From Heyndrickxia vini (GTDB lineage Bacteria; Bacillota; Bacilli; Bacillales; Bacillaceae_C): a stretch of DNA of 64,000 bases. The DNA lies in the NCBI RefSeq assembly GCF_016772275.1, contig NZ_CP065425.1:2944653-3008652 (forward strand), in the 5' to 3' direction. Positions within the stretch are counted from its first letter, which is position 1. Each line of letters opens with the position of its first letter. The notes beneath the pieces were generated by a model, which worked only from the letters and a program-made list of their open reading frames with translations, did not search any database and was not told the DNA's origin. Shown here one piece after another: positions 26,776 to 36,784 of this stretch. Both the position numbers and the translations under genes were made by a program.

Positions 26776-28845
26776 TTGGAGCTTTTCTATTACGTTTCGG
26801 GGATATTACAGGCGAAAATACTAATGGGAGAAAAAATAGAGATTCACACTATAAATAAAAATATGAATTCATGTGTCTTTTCTATGGAGAGAATTCAAAA
26901 CATCCTCCATGAAGGGAAGCATTTGAACTGGACGGAAAGAGAAACAGTATTATTGAATTCTGGTGAACAGTTTACACGCTATGAAAAAGTCGCAGATTCC
27001 GTCTGGATCTATGCGATGACTGGAGGAAAGCAACCAATTGATTTAGTAATAGAGCATAATCAAATTATTGCATTCCTTTATCATGAAGGGGTAGATAGTG
27101 CAGTCTTAGTTGTCCCGGGTTACGAACAATTAACACCGCTAAAAATGTGGAATCATTCCTTGCTTTCCAATGCTTCATTTGAAATTCAGCATATTGGTAA
27201 AATCGATATTGAGATGAGAGATGGTGTGAAATTAGCAACGGAGATCTGGCTGCCGAAAAATTTGAAATCGGGAACACGAATCCCTACGATATTGATTAGA
27301 ACGCCATACGGAAGAATGTCATACGGATTAAATAAACTTCGTTTTGTCCAACGAGGATTTGCTGTCATTTCACAAGATGTGAGAGGACGGGAAGATTCCG
27401 AAGGAGAATGGCTCCCGATGTATCATGAAATGAATGATGGTGATGATACGCTAAATTGGATTGCTTCGCAAAGCTGGTCTGATGGGAATGTTGGGATGAT
27501 TGGTTCCTCCTACAGCGGATTTGTTCAATGGGCTGCTGCAGCAAGTGGAAACCCCCATTTAAAAGCAATAATAAGCATTGTCACGGCAGGCACTCCATTT
27601 GGGGATTTACCTCGAAAAGATGGTCTTTATTCTTCCGGATTAATGGCATGGATTTTTATGATGGCTCAACAAAGAACAAATAGAGATGCATTAAAACGGG
27701 ATGATTGGGATGAGGTGCTAGCCATTCGTCCGCTCAAGGATATTCCGAAAAAAGCACTCGGTTTTGACATTCCTTTTTGGAATGAGTGGATGGAACATCC
27801 TGACTACGATGAGTTTTGGGCATCCTTTGATTGGTCAAAACTAGGTGAAAAAATCAATGTACCTTCCCTTTATATTTCTGGTTGGTATGATGATGATGGA
27901 AATGGCACGACAGAGGCATGGGAGCTAAATCAGCAACATCAACGTGAGAATCAAAAGTTAATTTTGGGGCCGTGGTATCATAATGCAAATGCTACACGTG
28001 AGATTCATCATGTCCAATTTGGTTTAAATGCGATTCGATATGATCTTGATCTATTATGTCAGCGTTGGTATGATCGCTTTTTGAAAGGAATTGAAAATGG
28101 AGTAGAAAGAGAAACACCCGTTGAATTTTATACAGTTGGTGAGAATCAATGGAAAAAGGCCGACAACTGGCCTCCTATCAATGTGGATTTAACAAGCTTT
28201 TATCTTCAAAGTAAAAAATGCGCTCAAACAAGATTCGGTGATGGCACAATAAGCATCTCCCCTTCAAAGATTGATGGCAGTGATCATTATCTATTTGATC
28301 CGAAGGACCCTGCCCCCTATTTAATAGATGTGTCAGAAAATGAGTGCAGTGTTCCGGAAAATTATCGGGACGTAGAAATTAGAAAAGATGTGTTAGTCTA
28401 TACTTCCGAACCTTTGAATGAGGAGATTGAGATCGCCGGTGATATTTACGCAATCATTTATGCTGCTACTTCTGCAAAAGATACCGACTGGTTAGTTCGG
28501 ATAACCGATGTCGATGAAATGGACAATTCCATTCGCCTATCGGATGGAATGATTCGCGCTAGATATCGATCATCCTATGAAGATCCAAAATTAATTACTC
28601 CTCATCAAATTGAAAAATATGAAATAAAATTATCTAAAATTGCTCATTTATTTAAGAAAGGGCATCGTATCCGCATTGCTATTACGTCCGGAGCAAAAAA
28701 TGCTTCTTTTCCGAATCATAATACCGGAAACAATCCGGCTACTGACAAAGAATGGGTAATAGCAGAACAAACGGTTTTCCATTCAGAGCAATATCCAAGT
28801 CATATCAAATTTCCAATTGTGGGTAAAATGGGGCATACTAAATAA
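26776..28845 (+). CDS. CocE/NonD family serine hydrolase with extra N-terminal region
   Basis: A 689-residue protein of the CocE/glutaryl-acylase/X-Pro dipeptidyl-peptidase type. From about residue 137 (IDIEMRDGVKLATEIWLP) the alpha/beta-hydrolase core follows, with the nucleophile in GMIGSSYSGFVQW, and a C-terminal jelly-roll domain beginning near VYTSEPL. The first ~135 residues are an additional region I cannot place. The start is TTG 26776 after GGGAGGG. There is no signal peptide. It is divergent from the PuuD/M19 operon. Esterase or peptidase activity cannot be distinguished from sequence. Confidence 0.8.
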   Translation: MELFYYVSGILQAKILMGEKIEIHTINKNMNSCVFSMERIQNILHEGKHLNWTERETVLLNSGEQFTRYEKVADSVWIYAMTGGKQPIDLVIEHNQIIAFLYHEGVDSAVLVVPGYEQLTPLKMWNHSLLSNASFEIQHIGKIDIEMRDGVKLATEIWLPKNLKSGTRIPTILIRTPYGRMSYGLNKLRFVQRGFAVISQDVRGREDSEGEWLPMYHEMNDGDDTLNWIASQSWSDGNVGMIGSSYSGFVQWAAAASGNPHLKAIISIVTAGTPFGDLPRKDGLYSSGLMAWIFMMAQQRTNRDALKRDDWDEVLAIRPLKDIPKKALGFDIPFWNEWMEHPDYDEFWASFDWSKLGEKINVPSLYISGWYDDDGNGTTEAWELNQQHQRENQKLILGPWYHNANATREIHHVQFGLNAIRYDLDLLCQRWYDRFLKGIENGVERETPVEFYTVGENQWKKADNWPPINVDLTSFYLQSKKCAQTRFGDGTISISPSKIDGSDHYLFDPKDPAPYLIDVSENECSVPENYRDVEIRKDVLVYTSEPLNEEIEIAGDIYAIIYAATSAKDTDWLVRITDVDEMDNSIRLSDGMIRARYRSSYEDPKLITPHQIEKYEIKLSKIAHLFKKGHRIRIAITSGAKNASFPNHNTGNNPATDKEWVIAEQTVFHSEQYPSHIKFPIVGKMGHTK

Positions 28846-28871
28846 GAGTATTTATAGTAAGGAGTACACCC

Positions 28872-29822
28872 ATGATTAGAACGTTAGCAGTTACAAAAAC
28901 TTATGAGTTACTATACGATGTTTCGCTTGAGGAATTATCTTCTTCCAAATATATATGGTATTGGATAGACTTCGATCGTCCTACCGAAGAAGAAATTTTG
29001 AAATTAAGAAATCCATTAAAATTTCATCCTCTAGCAATTGAGGACTGTATTCATAAACTTCAAAGGCCAAAATTAGATTATTATGAAGATCATACATTTT
29101 TTGTTATGCACAGTCTCCATCCTGATGAGTTAGTAAAAGAAGAAATCAATATTTTTCTAGGAGATAATTTTGTTGTTACTTTTCACCATCACAAAGCAAA
29201 GGAAATTACTGAGGTATGGAATCGCTTTATCGAAAGCGAATCCTTGGAAAATTGGGACTCTTACCTTATTTTATATGAAGTGATGGACAAAATTGTTGAT
29301 AATTATTTTCCGATTATTTATAAGTTTGAAGATCAGCTTAATGAAATTGAGGACAATTCTAAAGATGAAACAATGGAAGTGTTGTTAGAGAGTTTATTTG
29401 ATACGAGGCATGATCTGCTATCGATGCGAAATACGGTCACACCTATGAGCGATTTACTATATCGCATGTTAAATTCCCACCGTTTAGAAGGGATTCAAAA
29501 GAGAATCGCCTATTTTGCCGATATCCACGATCACTTGTTAAAACTTGCTGGCATGATCGATTCCAGTCGGGAATTAACAGCAGACATTAGGGACAGCTAT
29601 CTATCATTAAACGCACATCAAACAAACCGTGTCATGAAAGTTCTTACAGTAATCACCACCATCTTTATGCCGTTAACACTAATCGCAGGAATTTACGGAA
29701 TGAACTTTGATTACATGCCCGAATTACATGGGAAATTTGGCTATTTCATTATCCTATTCATCATGTTTTTTATTGGAGCAGGCATGTCCATATGGTTTAT
29801 GAAAAAGGGTTGGTTTAAATAA
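28872..29822 (+). CDS. corA: CorA-family magnesium/divalent cation transporter
   Basis: A 316-residue channel subunit. A long soluble N-terminal domain with acidic helices precedes two C-terminal membrane helices. The signature GMN occurs in GIYGMNFDYMPEL at the pore entrance. The C-terminus ends with a basic cluster (MKKGWFK). It lies 27 bases after the CocE-type gene and may share its transcript. The family passes Mg2+, Co2+ or Zn2+ across the membrane. Confidence 0.92.
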   Translation: MIRTLAVTKTYELLYDVSLEELSSSKYIWYWIDFDRPTEEEILKLRNPLKFHPLAIEDCIHKLQRPKLDYYEDHTFFVMHSLHPDELVKEEINIFLGDNFVVTFHHHKAKEITEVWNRFIESESLENWDSYLILYEVMDKIVDNYFPIIYKFEDQLNEIEDNSKDETMEVLLESLFDTRHDLLSMRNTVTPMSDLLYRMLNSHRLEGIQKRIAYFADIHDHLLKLAGMIDSSRELTADIRDSYLSLNAHQTNRVMKVLTVITTIFMPLTLIAGIYGMNFDYMPELHGKFGYFIILFIMFFIGAGMSIWFMKKGWFK

Positions 29823-29861
29823 AAGGATTTTTTTAAAAGATTGTTGCTTTTAAAAAAACGC

Positions 29862-29996
29862 AGAGTGGATTGGAGCGGAGGGAGCTTGACTCCTGCGGGA
29901 AATAGAGGAAAGGTCGAGACCCCGCAGGCGCGATAGTGCTGAGAAGGCTCGACTTCCTCCCCGCGGAAAGCAAGCTCCTGCAGCGGAAAGAAACGG
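29862..29996 (+). repeat. Repeat family B, copy 4 (intact)
   Basis: It runs from AGAGTGGATTGGAGCGGAG through GGAGCTTGACTCCTGCGGG, GAGGAAAGGTCGAGACCCC, AAGGCTCGACTTCCTCCCC to CAAGCTCCTGCAGCGG. The arms GAGGAA..GTCGAG and CTCGAC..TTCCTC, and GGAGCTTG and CAAGCTCC, are complementary. Confidence 0.9.
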
Positions 29997-30080
29997 ACAA
30001 TATTTTCACATTTTCAATACCCGTATGACGTGGTAAAATATAAAATATTCAAAAGAGTGATTTAAAAGGAGCTGATAAAC

Positions 30081-30707
30081 GTGTCTAACTTTCTTTTGTT
30101 TACTTTTATGTGTATTTGCTTAATTATTTTACCAGGTCCGGATACTGCAATTACAACAAAAAATACATTAAGTTTTGGAAGACAAGGTGGATTTCAAACT
30201 CTTTTTGGAACATGTTGTGCACTATGTGTTCATACCTTTGCGGTTATCGTTGGACTATCGGCAATAATCGTTAAATCTGCTATTCTTTTTTCTATTATTA
30301 AATATGTAGGTGCCATTTATTTAATCTATTTAGGGATAAAAACATTATTATCCATTAAGCAAGACATGAACAGTGATGCGACTGAAGTAAAAAGCAACAA
30401 GAGCCAATCTCTTTTTCTTCAAGGCTTTTTAACAAATCTATTGAACCCAAAAGTTGCCGTATTCTTTTTAACTTTTCTACCTCAGTTTTTAAATCCATCG
30501 GAGAATTCGTGGAGTCAATTTCTTATAATGGGAATCACATATATTGTTCTGACAGTGATTTGGTTTCTGGTGTATATTACGTTAATTCAAAGAATCAATG
30601 TCTTTATGAAAAAGCCTAAAACTCAAAAATTTATTCAAGGGATCACAGGCGTAGTTTTAGTCGGCTTTGCGATAAAACTTGCTTTTGAAAAGGCCGCTTT
30701 CAAGTAG
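30081..30707 (+). CDS. LysE-family amino-acid exporter
   Basis: A 208-residue membrane protein with six hydrophobic helices. The N-terminus has the family motif LPGPDTAITTKNTLSFGRQGG, split here as LPGPD and GRQGG, and the middle has FLTNLLNPKVAVFFLTFLPQ. It belongs to the LysE/RhtB translocator family exporting amino acids or small metabolites. The start is GTG at 30081 after GGAGCTGAT. A single-gene unit after repeat B copy 4. Confidence 0.88.
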   Translation: MSNFLLFTFMCICLIILPGPDTAITTKNTLSFGRQGGFQTLFGTCCALCVHTFAVIVGLSAIIVKSAILFSIIKYVGAIYLIYLGIKTLLSIKQDMNSDATEVKSNKSQSLFLQGFLTNLLNPKVAVFFLTFLPQFLNPSENSWSQFLIMGITYIVLTVIWFLVYITLIQRINVFMKKPKTQKFIQGITGVVLVGFAIKLAFEKAAFK

Positions 30708-30743
30708 ACGGAAACCCGGCACAAATATTAAAGAAAATTAATA

Positions 30744-30771
30744 TTGTAGACATTTAAAATTATGGTAAAAT
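30744..30771 (+). promoter_or_regulatory. Likely glpD promoter
   Basis: TTGTAG and TAAAAT with a 16-base spacer, with a TATGG extension before the -10. It lies about 35 bases before the leader hairpin. Confidence 0.4.
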
Positions 30772-30803
30772 GAAATCAAGTTAATGATTTGGTTGGAGAT
30801 TCA

Positions 30804-30860
30804 GAGAGACCACACAACATTTTAGTACGATTACTAATATGCTTGTTGTGGTCTCTTTTT
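30804..30860 (+). promoter_or_regulatory. GlpP-type leader terminator of glpD
   Basis: GAGAGACCACACAAC and GTTGTGGTCTC form a long hairpin followed by five T, in the leader about 60 bases before the glpD start. In B. subtilis the antiterminator GlpP with glycerol-3-phosphate acts on such a leader hairpin. The position and gene identity support the same control here. Confidence 0.75.
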
Positions 30861-30918
30861 GTATTCTTACTTTTATTACTTATGTTTATGGAAACGATCC
30901 TACAAAGGGGGGATTCAA

Positions 30919-32592
30919 ATGAAAAACACTTTTTCAGAAAATACCCGAACTGAAAACTTTGAACAAATGAGCAAAGGTAAATACGATCTTTTCATTATCG
31001 GTGGAGGGATTACCGGTGCGGGGATTGCTTTAGACGCTGTTACACGCGGGATGAAAGTTGCTTTAGTAGAAATGCAGGATTTTGCTGCCGGAACATCGAG
31101 CCGATCGACCAAACTTATCCATGGAGGGCTCCGTTATTTAAAACAATTTGAAATAAATGTTGTCAAAGAAGTTGGAAGAGAACGTGCAATTGTTTATGAA
31201 AATGGCCCTCATGTAACTACACCTGAATGGATGCTTCTTCCCTTCCATAAAGGCGGAACTTTCGGCGGTTTTACCACTTCCATCGGACTGAAATTATATG
31301 ACTTTTTAGCACAAGTAAAAAAAACAGAACGCCGTACAATGTTATCTGCTGAAGAAACCTTACAGAAGGAACCCCTAATTAAAAAAGAAGGATTAAAAGG
31401 TGGCGGCTATTATGTCGAGTACCGTACAGATGATGCGAGATTAACAATCGAAGTAATGAAAGCTGCTATAGAAAATGGGGCTAATGTTGCTAACTATGCG
31501 AAAGCGGAACAATTTATTTATGATAGTCACAAAAAAATTATTGGTGTAATTGTTCGCGATTTATTAACAAATAAAGAGATTGAGATTCATGCTGCAAAGT
31601 TTGTAAATGCCGCAGGGCCTTGGGTAGATCAAGTTAGAGGAATAGATTACTCAAAAAACAATAAACAATTGCGATTAACAAAAGGAATTCATCTAGTTTT
31701 TGACCAATCTGACTTTCCATTGCGACAAGCAGTTTATTTTGATACACCAGATGAACGAATGATTTTTGCTATTCCACGTGATGGTAAGACATATGTTGGG
31801 ACAACTGATACCTTTTATGATAAAGATACTGCTCATCCAAAGATGCTTTCATCTGATCGTGATTATATCATTAATGCTATTGGCTATATGTTCCCGGATG
31901 TAAAAATTACAAAAGACGTTGTAGAATCCAGTTGGGCGGGGGTTCGTCCACTTATTTACGAACAAGGCAAAGATCCTTCCGATATTTCAAGGAAGGATGA
32001 AATATGGGAAGCGGACAGCGGCTTAATTACGATTGCGGGCGGTAAATTGACCGGATACCGTAAGATGGCTGAAAATGTCGTTGATATAGTAGCAAAAGAA
32101 GTATCTGCCACACAGCAAAAGAATTTAAAACCATGTCAAACCATTCACTTTCCTATTTCTGGAGGGAATCTAGGTGGTTCCTCCAATTATAAATCCTTCA
32201 TTAATAAAAAAGCGCATGAAGCCATTCAATTTGGATTAACTGAAGAAGAAGGATATGCACTTGCAAGTAAATATGGTACAAATGTTGATTATCTATTCGA
32301 CTATGCAATGAATTATAAGGAACTCGTCGAAGACCGGTTAACACCTTTTGTATACGCACAACTGATGTATGCAATTGAAAAGGAAATGGTCCTAAAACCT
32401 GTCGACTTCTTTATTCGACGTACGGGTGCTCTATTTTTTAATATTAACTGGGTAAAAAGATGGAAAGAGCCTGTTCTTGCAAAAATGGAAGAAGTGTTTG
32501 GTTGGGATCCGGAACAAACGAAAGAATATACCGCTGAATTAGAAAAAGAATTAAAAGATGCGGTTGTACCAATTGACGAGCAAGTATTCTAA
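30919..32592 (+). CDS. glpD: Aerobic glycerol-3-phosphate dehydrogenase
   Basis: A 557-residue FAD enzyme that oxidises glycerol-3-phosphate to dihydroxyacetone phosphate at the membrane and feeds the quinone pool. It has the dinucleotide motif [18 protein letters not shown] and the family signature [25 protein letters not shown] lies in the substrate domain. The ATG at 30919 follows AAGGGGGG; an earlier TTG start lies in the leader hairpin downstream arm. glpF and glpK are not in the window. The leader hairpin indicates GlpP control. Confidence 0.95.
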   Translation: MKNTFSENTRTENFEQMSKGKYDLFIIGGGITGAGIALDAVTRGMKVALVEMQDFAAGTSSRSTKLIHGGLRYLKQFEINVVKEVGRERAIVYENGPHVTTPEWMLLPFHKGGTFGGFTTSIGLKLYDFLAQVKKTERRTMLSAEETLQKEPLIKKEGLKGGGYYVEYRTDDARLTIEVMKAAIENGANVANYAKAEQFIYDSHKKIIGVIVRDLLTNKEIEIHAAKFVNAAGPWVDQVRGIDYSKNNKQLRLTKGIHLVFDQSDFPLRQAVYFDTPDERMIFAIPRDGKTYVGTTDTFYDKDTAHPKMLSSDRDYIINAIGYMFPDVKITKDVVESSWAGVRPLIYEQGKDPSDISRKDEIWEADSGLITIAGGKLTGYRKMAENVVDIVAKEVSATQQKNLKPCQTIHFPISGGNLGGSSNYKSFINKKAHEAIQFGLTEEEGYALASKYGTNVDYLFDYAMNYKELVEDRLTPFVYAQLMYAIEKEMVLKPVDFFIRRTGALFFNINWVKRWKEPVLAKMEEVFGWDPEQTKEYTAELEKELKDAVVPIDEQVF

Positions 32593-32599
32593 AAATTGA

Positions 32600-32629
32600 G
32601 GGGTGAACCCTTGAAAAAAGTTCACCCTT
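32600..32629. terminator. Hairpin between glpD and the acetyltransferase gene
   Basis: AGGGGTGAAC and GTTCACCCTT pair around a loop rich in A; it overlaps the last codons of the convergent gene. Confidence 0.5.
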
Positions 32630-33122
32630 GTAACTGTTTCTGATATTTACTGTGTTCATTCGTAATGCCAAGAAATTCAAATCCATTATTTTGATAAAAT
32701 TGATTTAGTTTTTTATTGAATGCGACACAATCTAATTTCAAATATTTCTTATCTGTTTGAAGATGCCCTTCTTCCAACCATTTAAAAACGTCTTTCCCAA
32801 TTCCATGCTTCATATAATTTGGCTTAACGGCAAGTCTATGTAAATAAATAGAATCCGCTGGAGCTTCCCCCCAAATTTGTTGGTCCCACTCATTTTGCTC
32901 GGAGTATAATGTGAAAGTCGCAACAATTTCCGAATCCATTATTGCCACATATGTCAGCTGATCAGCAATACAATGGATGATTTCTTGATCTTCTCCCCCA
33001 TCTAATAAATATTGCCACTGGTCAATTCCTTGCTCTTGTATCCATGTTGCTGCTTCTTTTAATAGACGAATGATATAGTCTCCCTCTTCGATAGCAGCCA
33101 ATCTAATATAAAATTTGTTCAA
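32622..33122 (-). CDS. GNAT-family N-acetyltransferase
   Basis: A 166-residue protein. The acetyl-CoA loop reads LAVKPNYMKHGIGKDVFKWL, matching the Q/RxxGxG/A motif in diverged form (KHGIG), followed by LDCVAFNKKLNQFYQNNGFE, the usual motif B. The acceptor substrate is not predictable. The start is a TTG at 33122. It is convergent with glpD. Confidence 0.82.
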   Translation of the reverse strand: MNKFYIRLAAIEEGDYIIRLLKEAATWIQEQGIDQWQYLLDGGEDQEIIHCIADQLTYVAIMDSEIVATFTLYSEQNEWDQQIWGEAPADSIYLHRLAVKPNYMKHGIGKDVFKWLEEGHLQTDKKYLKLDCVAFNKKLNQFYQNNGFEFLGITNEHSKYQKQLQG

Positions 33123-33309
33123 TCGAATCTTCCCCTTCTTATTTATACATCTTATCTTAATTTAAAGGATTCATTGGTGTATAATCAATAGTTTTCGATA
33201 TTTATACAAATAATTAGTTCTCTTTCCAATCTTCTAAATGATATATTTATTGTGTATAAATAAAAAACATTTCACGGAGGTGAACCCTTCACATATGTGG
33301 AGGAAATAA

Positions 33310-34605
33310 TTGGACATAGTAAACTTAATGGTTTTGGTTATTTTAATTGCATTAACAGCATTTTTTGTGGCTGCTGAGTTCGCTGTTGTAAAGGTTCGTA
33401 CAACAAAAATTGATCAGCTAATCCAAAATGGAAATAAGACCGCAATTTCAGCAAAAACAGTAATAACTCATTTAGATGAATATTTATCTGCTTGTCAGCT
33501 CGGCATTACGGTAACAGCACTCGGAATTGGATGGCTAGGGGAACCATCGGTTGGAAAGATGTTAGAGAAGTTTTTTCACCAATGGAATTGGTCACCTTCC
33601 ACATCACACTTAATTTCCATCATTGCTACATTTTTTATTATTACATTTTTACATGTAGTTATCGGAGAGCTGGCACCTAAAACACTTGCTATACAAAAGG
33701 CAGAAACCATCACTCTTTTAGTTTCAAAACCATTGATATTGTTTTACAAACTACTCTATCCATTCATTTGGGCACTTAATGGGTCGGCCCGTTTCATTAC
33801 AGGATTATTCGGATTGAAACCTGCTTCCGATAATGAACAAGCACACTCTGAAGAAGAACTACGCCTTATTCTTTCTGAGAGCTTTCAAAATGGTGAAATT
33901 AATCAATCTGAATATAAATACGTAAATAATATATTTAAATTTGACGAAAGAATTGCTAAAGAAATCATGGTACCGCGTCCTGAAATTGCGACTATATCTA
34001 TAGATTCAACAATTAAAGAAGTATTAGAAATAGTTAATTTTGAAAAATACACCCGATATCCAGTAATGGACGGCGATAAAGATAATATTGTCGGTATAAT
34101 TAATACAAAAGAATTGATGGCAGCATGGATCAAAAAAGAGATCACGTCAGGAAATATCTCGATTGATCGTTTTGTTAAGCCTGTCATACGTGTTATCGAG
34201 AGTATTCCCATTCATGAGCTTTTAGTAAAACTACAAAAGGATCGCACACATTTGGCTATTTTAATTGATGAGTATGGTGGAACTGCAGGTCTAGCTACGA
34301 TTGAGGATATTCTAGAAGAAATTGTTGGTGAAATACGAGATGAATTTGATATTGATGAAATCTCAGAAATCAGGAAAATTTCCGATGGACAATACTTATT
34401 CGATGCGAAGGTACTCATCCGTGAAATAAACGACTTATTAGGGATTAACTTAAATGAAGACGATGTTGATACTATTGGCGGATGGATCCTAACACAAAAA
34501 TATAATGTAAAAAAAGATGATATCATTGAAAAAGAAGGATATTATTTCAAAGTAAAGGAAATTAACGAACAACATATTTCCTATGTTGAAGTAACTAAAA
34601 AATAA
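33310..34605 (+). CDS. CNNM/CorC-type (HlyC/CorC family) membrane protein
   Basis: A 431-residue protein in three parts. The N-terminal DUF21/CNNM membrane domain has about four helices and [11 protein letters not shown] paired CBS domain (about 200-330) includes [14 protein letters not shown] and [20 protein letters not shown] (here [10 protein letters not shown]). A C-terminal CorC/transporter-associated domain ends near residue 425. The family is linked to Mg2+ efflux or cation balance. The start is TTG at 33310, directly after a possible four-codon reading frame whose stop abuts it. Confidence 0.88.
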   Translation: MDIVNLMVLVILIALTAFFVAAEFAVVKVRTTKIDQLIQNGNKTAISAKTVITHLDEYLSACQLGITVTALGIGWLGEPSVGKMLEKFFHQWNWSPSTSHLISIIATFFIITFLHVVIGELAPKTLAIQKAETITLLVSKPLILFYKLLYPFIWALNGSARFITGLFGLKPASDNEQAHSEEELRLILSESFQNGEINQSEYKYVNNIFKFDERIAKEIMVPRPEIATISIDSTIKEVLEIVNFEKYTRYPVMDGDKDNIVGIINTKELMAAWIKKEITSGNISIDRFVKPVIRVIESIPIHELLVKLQKDRTHLAILIDEYGGTAGLATIEDILEEIVGEIRDEFDIDEISEIRKISDGQYLFDAKVLIREINDLLGINLNEDDVDTIGGWILTQKYNVKKDDIIEKEGYYFKVKEINEQHISYVEVTKK

Positions 34606-34633
34606 TTAATAATCATTAAATAATTTAATTAAT

Positions 34634-34715
34634 AAGTACCTTTTTGAACTGCCCGACATGTGTTAGTAAGGAAACTAACATATGATTAAGCCATTTCAAT
34701 TAGGTACTTTTTTCA
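34634..34715 (+). ncRNA. Structured intergenic element ending in a terminator; possible small RNA
   Basis: An outer stem AAGTACCT/AGGTACTT (34634-34641 and 34702-34709) is followed by a T run. It encloses about 60 bases, including a perfect inner hairpin TGTTAGT-AAGGAA-ACTAACA and the single-stranded motif ACTGCCCGACATG. It may simply be the terminator of the CNNM gene, but it is unusually long for that. Confidence 0.4.
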
Positions 34716-34742
34716 TTTAGTAGGATACTGATCTACTGTCGC

Positions 34743-35237
34743 TCATGCTTCCGGCATTGGTGTCGGTGTTGGTTTAGCATAGCCTTCTTTATACTTTTCA
34801 TCAATACTTTTGCGAATCTCTTTCATCGATTTGCCTTTATTGTAATCTACGATTGATTGTGCCGCAATTTCTAAGCACACATCACAATTCACTCCATGTT
34901 CGTCCCAAACAACGGCCCCATTTTTTTTATTCTCTTGTATAAAACAATCATAATTGCTTTGATGCCCCATCTCTCCACAGCCACAATAACAAGGCATATG
35001 CTCTAATAATTCTTGATGTGAGGCGGCAGCTTGATAGATCGTTTGCACTGTTTCTGATGTATTATCTAAAAATGTTGGTAAAACATCTTTACTCGTTGTC
35101 TCTTCCCCCATTGGCATAGTATGTTCAACAGTTTTCTTTTCGTGTGATTCCTTGCTTCCATCTTTTGAGCTGGTACAAGCAGAAAGCACAAGTATCAAAG
35201 CAAAAAGTAATAAAAGCATCTTTCTATCTTTATACAT
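34743..35237 (-). CDS. PCYCGC-motif lipoprotein
   Basis: A 164-residue secreted lipoprotein. The signal MYKDRKMLLLLFALILVLSA ends at a lipobox Cys (LSAC). After a Ser/Lys/Glu linker come the name-giving motif MPCYCGCGEMGHQSNYDC and later VNCDVCLEIA, giving seven Cys likely to bind metal or form disulfides. The C-terminus is Pro-rich (PTPTPMPEA). The function of this Bacillus family is not known. The ATG at 35237 follows AAAGGA. Confidence 0.85.
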   Translation of the reverse strand: MYKDRKMLLLLFALILVLSACTSSKDGSKESHEKKTVEHTMPMGEETTSKDVLPTFLDNTSETVQTIYQAAASHQELLEHMPCYCGCGEMGHQSNYDCFIQENKKNGAVVWDEHGVNCDVCLEIAAQSIVDYNKGKSMKEIRKSIDEKYKEGYAKPTPTPMPEA

Positions 35238-35423
35238 AATTTCCCATCCTTTCACAAAATTATCTTATCTTTATTTTAAAAATAATTAAAAAGGGAAACA
35301 AGCTTTATGAAAGAAATGACATAAAACGATCACACGCTAACTAATTTTCCCAAAGTAATTCATTCATATAAGGGGAAAATATCAATTGTACCTACTTATT
35401 GGCTAAGAAAGGATTGAAAACAT

Positions 35424-36704
35424 TTGAATCAAGCAGTAGAAGAAAAACATGAATGGAAAGATATATTAAAAACCGTAAAAAAGTTAGATCCAAAAAAATT
35501 AGAAATTGTTAAAACAACCCTCCCGATTGTTCAAGAACATGGTGAAAAAATTACAAAACAATTTTATAAAAGATTATTTGAAAATCATCCCGAATTGAAA
35601 AATATTTTTAATATGACACACCAAATAACCGGCCATCAACCGAAAGCATTAGCAAATGCGGTGTATGCAGCTGCTGCTAATATTGAGGATATGAGTGCCA
35701 TTATGCCCGCTTTAGAACGAATTGGGCAAAAACATCGAAGTTTACAAATTAAACCTGAGCAATATCCAATTGTAGGTGAAAATTTATTAGGCGCCATAAA
35801 AGAAGTACTTGGGGATGCTGCAACGGATGAAATTATCGATGCTTGGGCAGATGCATATGAAGTAATTTCAGATGTATTTATCCGAATGGAAAACCGTTTA
35901 TATAAAACAGCTGAAACTCAACCTGGAGGATGGGCCGGGTTTAAAGACTTTATTATTGACCGGAAAGTGAAAGAAAGTGAGGTCATCACTTCATTCTACT
36001 TGAAGCCAAAAGACGGAAAGGAATTACCCCAGTATATTCCCGGACAATATATCACCGTAAAAATTGATATTGAAAAAGAGAAGTATACTCATTTACGGCA
36101 ATACAGTTTATCCGATCGCCCTGGAAATGATTATTATCGCATCAGTGTAAAGCGGGAAGATCCAAAATCGGAAGAACTTCCTCCAGGAGTGGTTTCGACA
36201 GATTTACACGAATTATTTAATGAAGGTGATATTCTCCCAATTTCCTGTCCTTCAGGCGATTTCTACCTCGATATGAATAGTCATTCTCCTGTCGTGTTAA
36301 TATGCGGAGGCGTGGGAATAACGCCATTAATGAGTATGCTCAATACGATTATTGAAAAACAACCAGACAGAAAAGTCTATTTCATTCATGCTGTTATGAA
36401 TGGGAAAGTTCAAGCATTTAAGGATTATCTTAAACAAGTAGCAGCTAAAGAGCCTAATGTTGAAACATATTCCATATACTCAAATCCAACGGATGAAGAC
36501 AAAAAAAATAAAGCGTTTGATAAAGAAGGCTTTATTACATTGGAATGGTTAAAAGAAGTATTGCCAAATCACGATTCACAATTTTATTTCTGTGGACCGG
36601 AACCGTTCATGAAGGTTGTGAATCGGGCATTGTTAGACTGGGGTGTTCCTAAAGAGGATATTCATTATGAATTTTTTGGCTCGTTCGGAGATTTAGAAGG
36701 ATAA
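35424..36704 (+). CDS. hmp: Flavohemoglobin (nitric oxide dioxygenase)
   Basis: A 426-residue cytosolic enzyme converting NO to nitrate with NAD(P)H. The globin domain (about residues 20-160) has the proximal His104 in GQKHRSLQIKPEQYPIVGE. An FAD domain follows with LRQYSLSD, then an NAD domain with CGGVGITPLMSML and FYFCGPEPFMK. The TTG start gives about 19 extra N-terminal residues compared with usual family members, before LDPKKLEIVKTTLP, and no canonical start lies nearer. A single-gene unit. Confidence 0.93.
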   Translation: MNQAVEEKHEWKDILKTVKKLDPKKLEIVKTTLPIVQEHGEKITKQFYKRLFENHPELKNIFNMTHQITGHQPKALANAVYAAAANIEDMSAIMPALERIGQKHRSLQIKPEQYPIVGENLLGAIKEVLGDAATDEIIDAWADAYEVISDVFIRMENRLYKTAETQPGGWAGFKDFIIDRKVKESEVITSFYLKPKDGKELPQYIPGQYITVKIDIEKEKYTHLRQYSLSDRPGNDYYRISVKREDPKSEELPPGVVSTDLHELFNEGDILPISCPSGDFYLDMNSHSPVVLICGGVGITPLMSMLNTIIEKQPDRKVYFIHAVMNGKVQAFKDYLKQVAAKEPNVETYSIYSNPTDEDKKNKAFDKEGFITLEWLKEVLPNHDSQFYFCGPEPFMKVVNRALLDWGVPKEDIHYEFFGSFGDLEG

Positions 36705-36744
36705 ATTTATTAGATAGGAGTTTATCGCTCTCATTCTTTTTAAA

Positions 36745-36780
36745 AAAATTATTGGCAGCCGATACACTTCGACTGCCAAT
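36745..36780 (-). terminator. Terminator of spoVR
   Basis: On the minus strand ATTGGCAG and CTGCCAAT pair around a 14-base loop and a T run follows. Confidence 0.7.
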
Positions 36781-36784
36781 ATTA

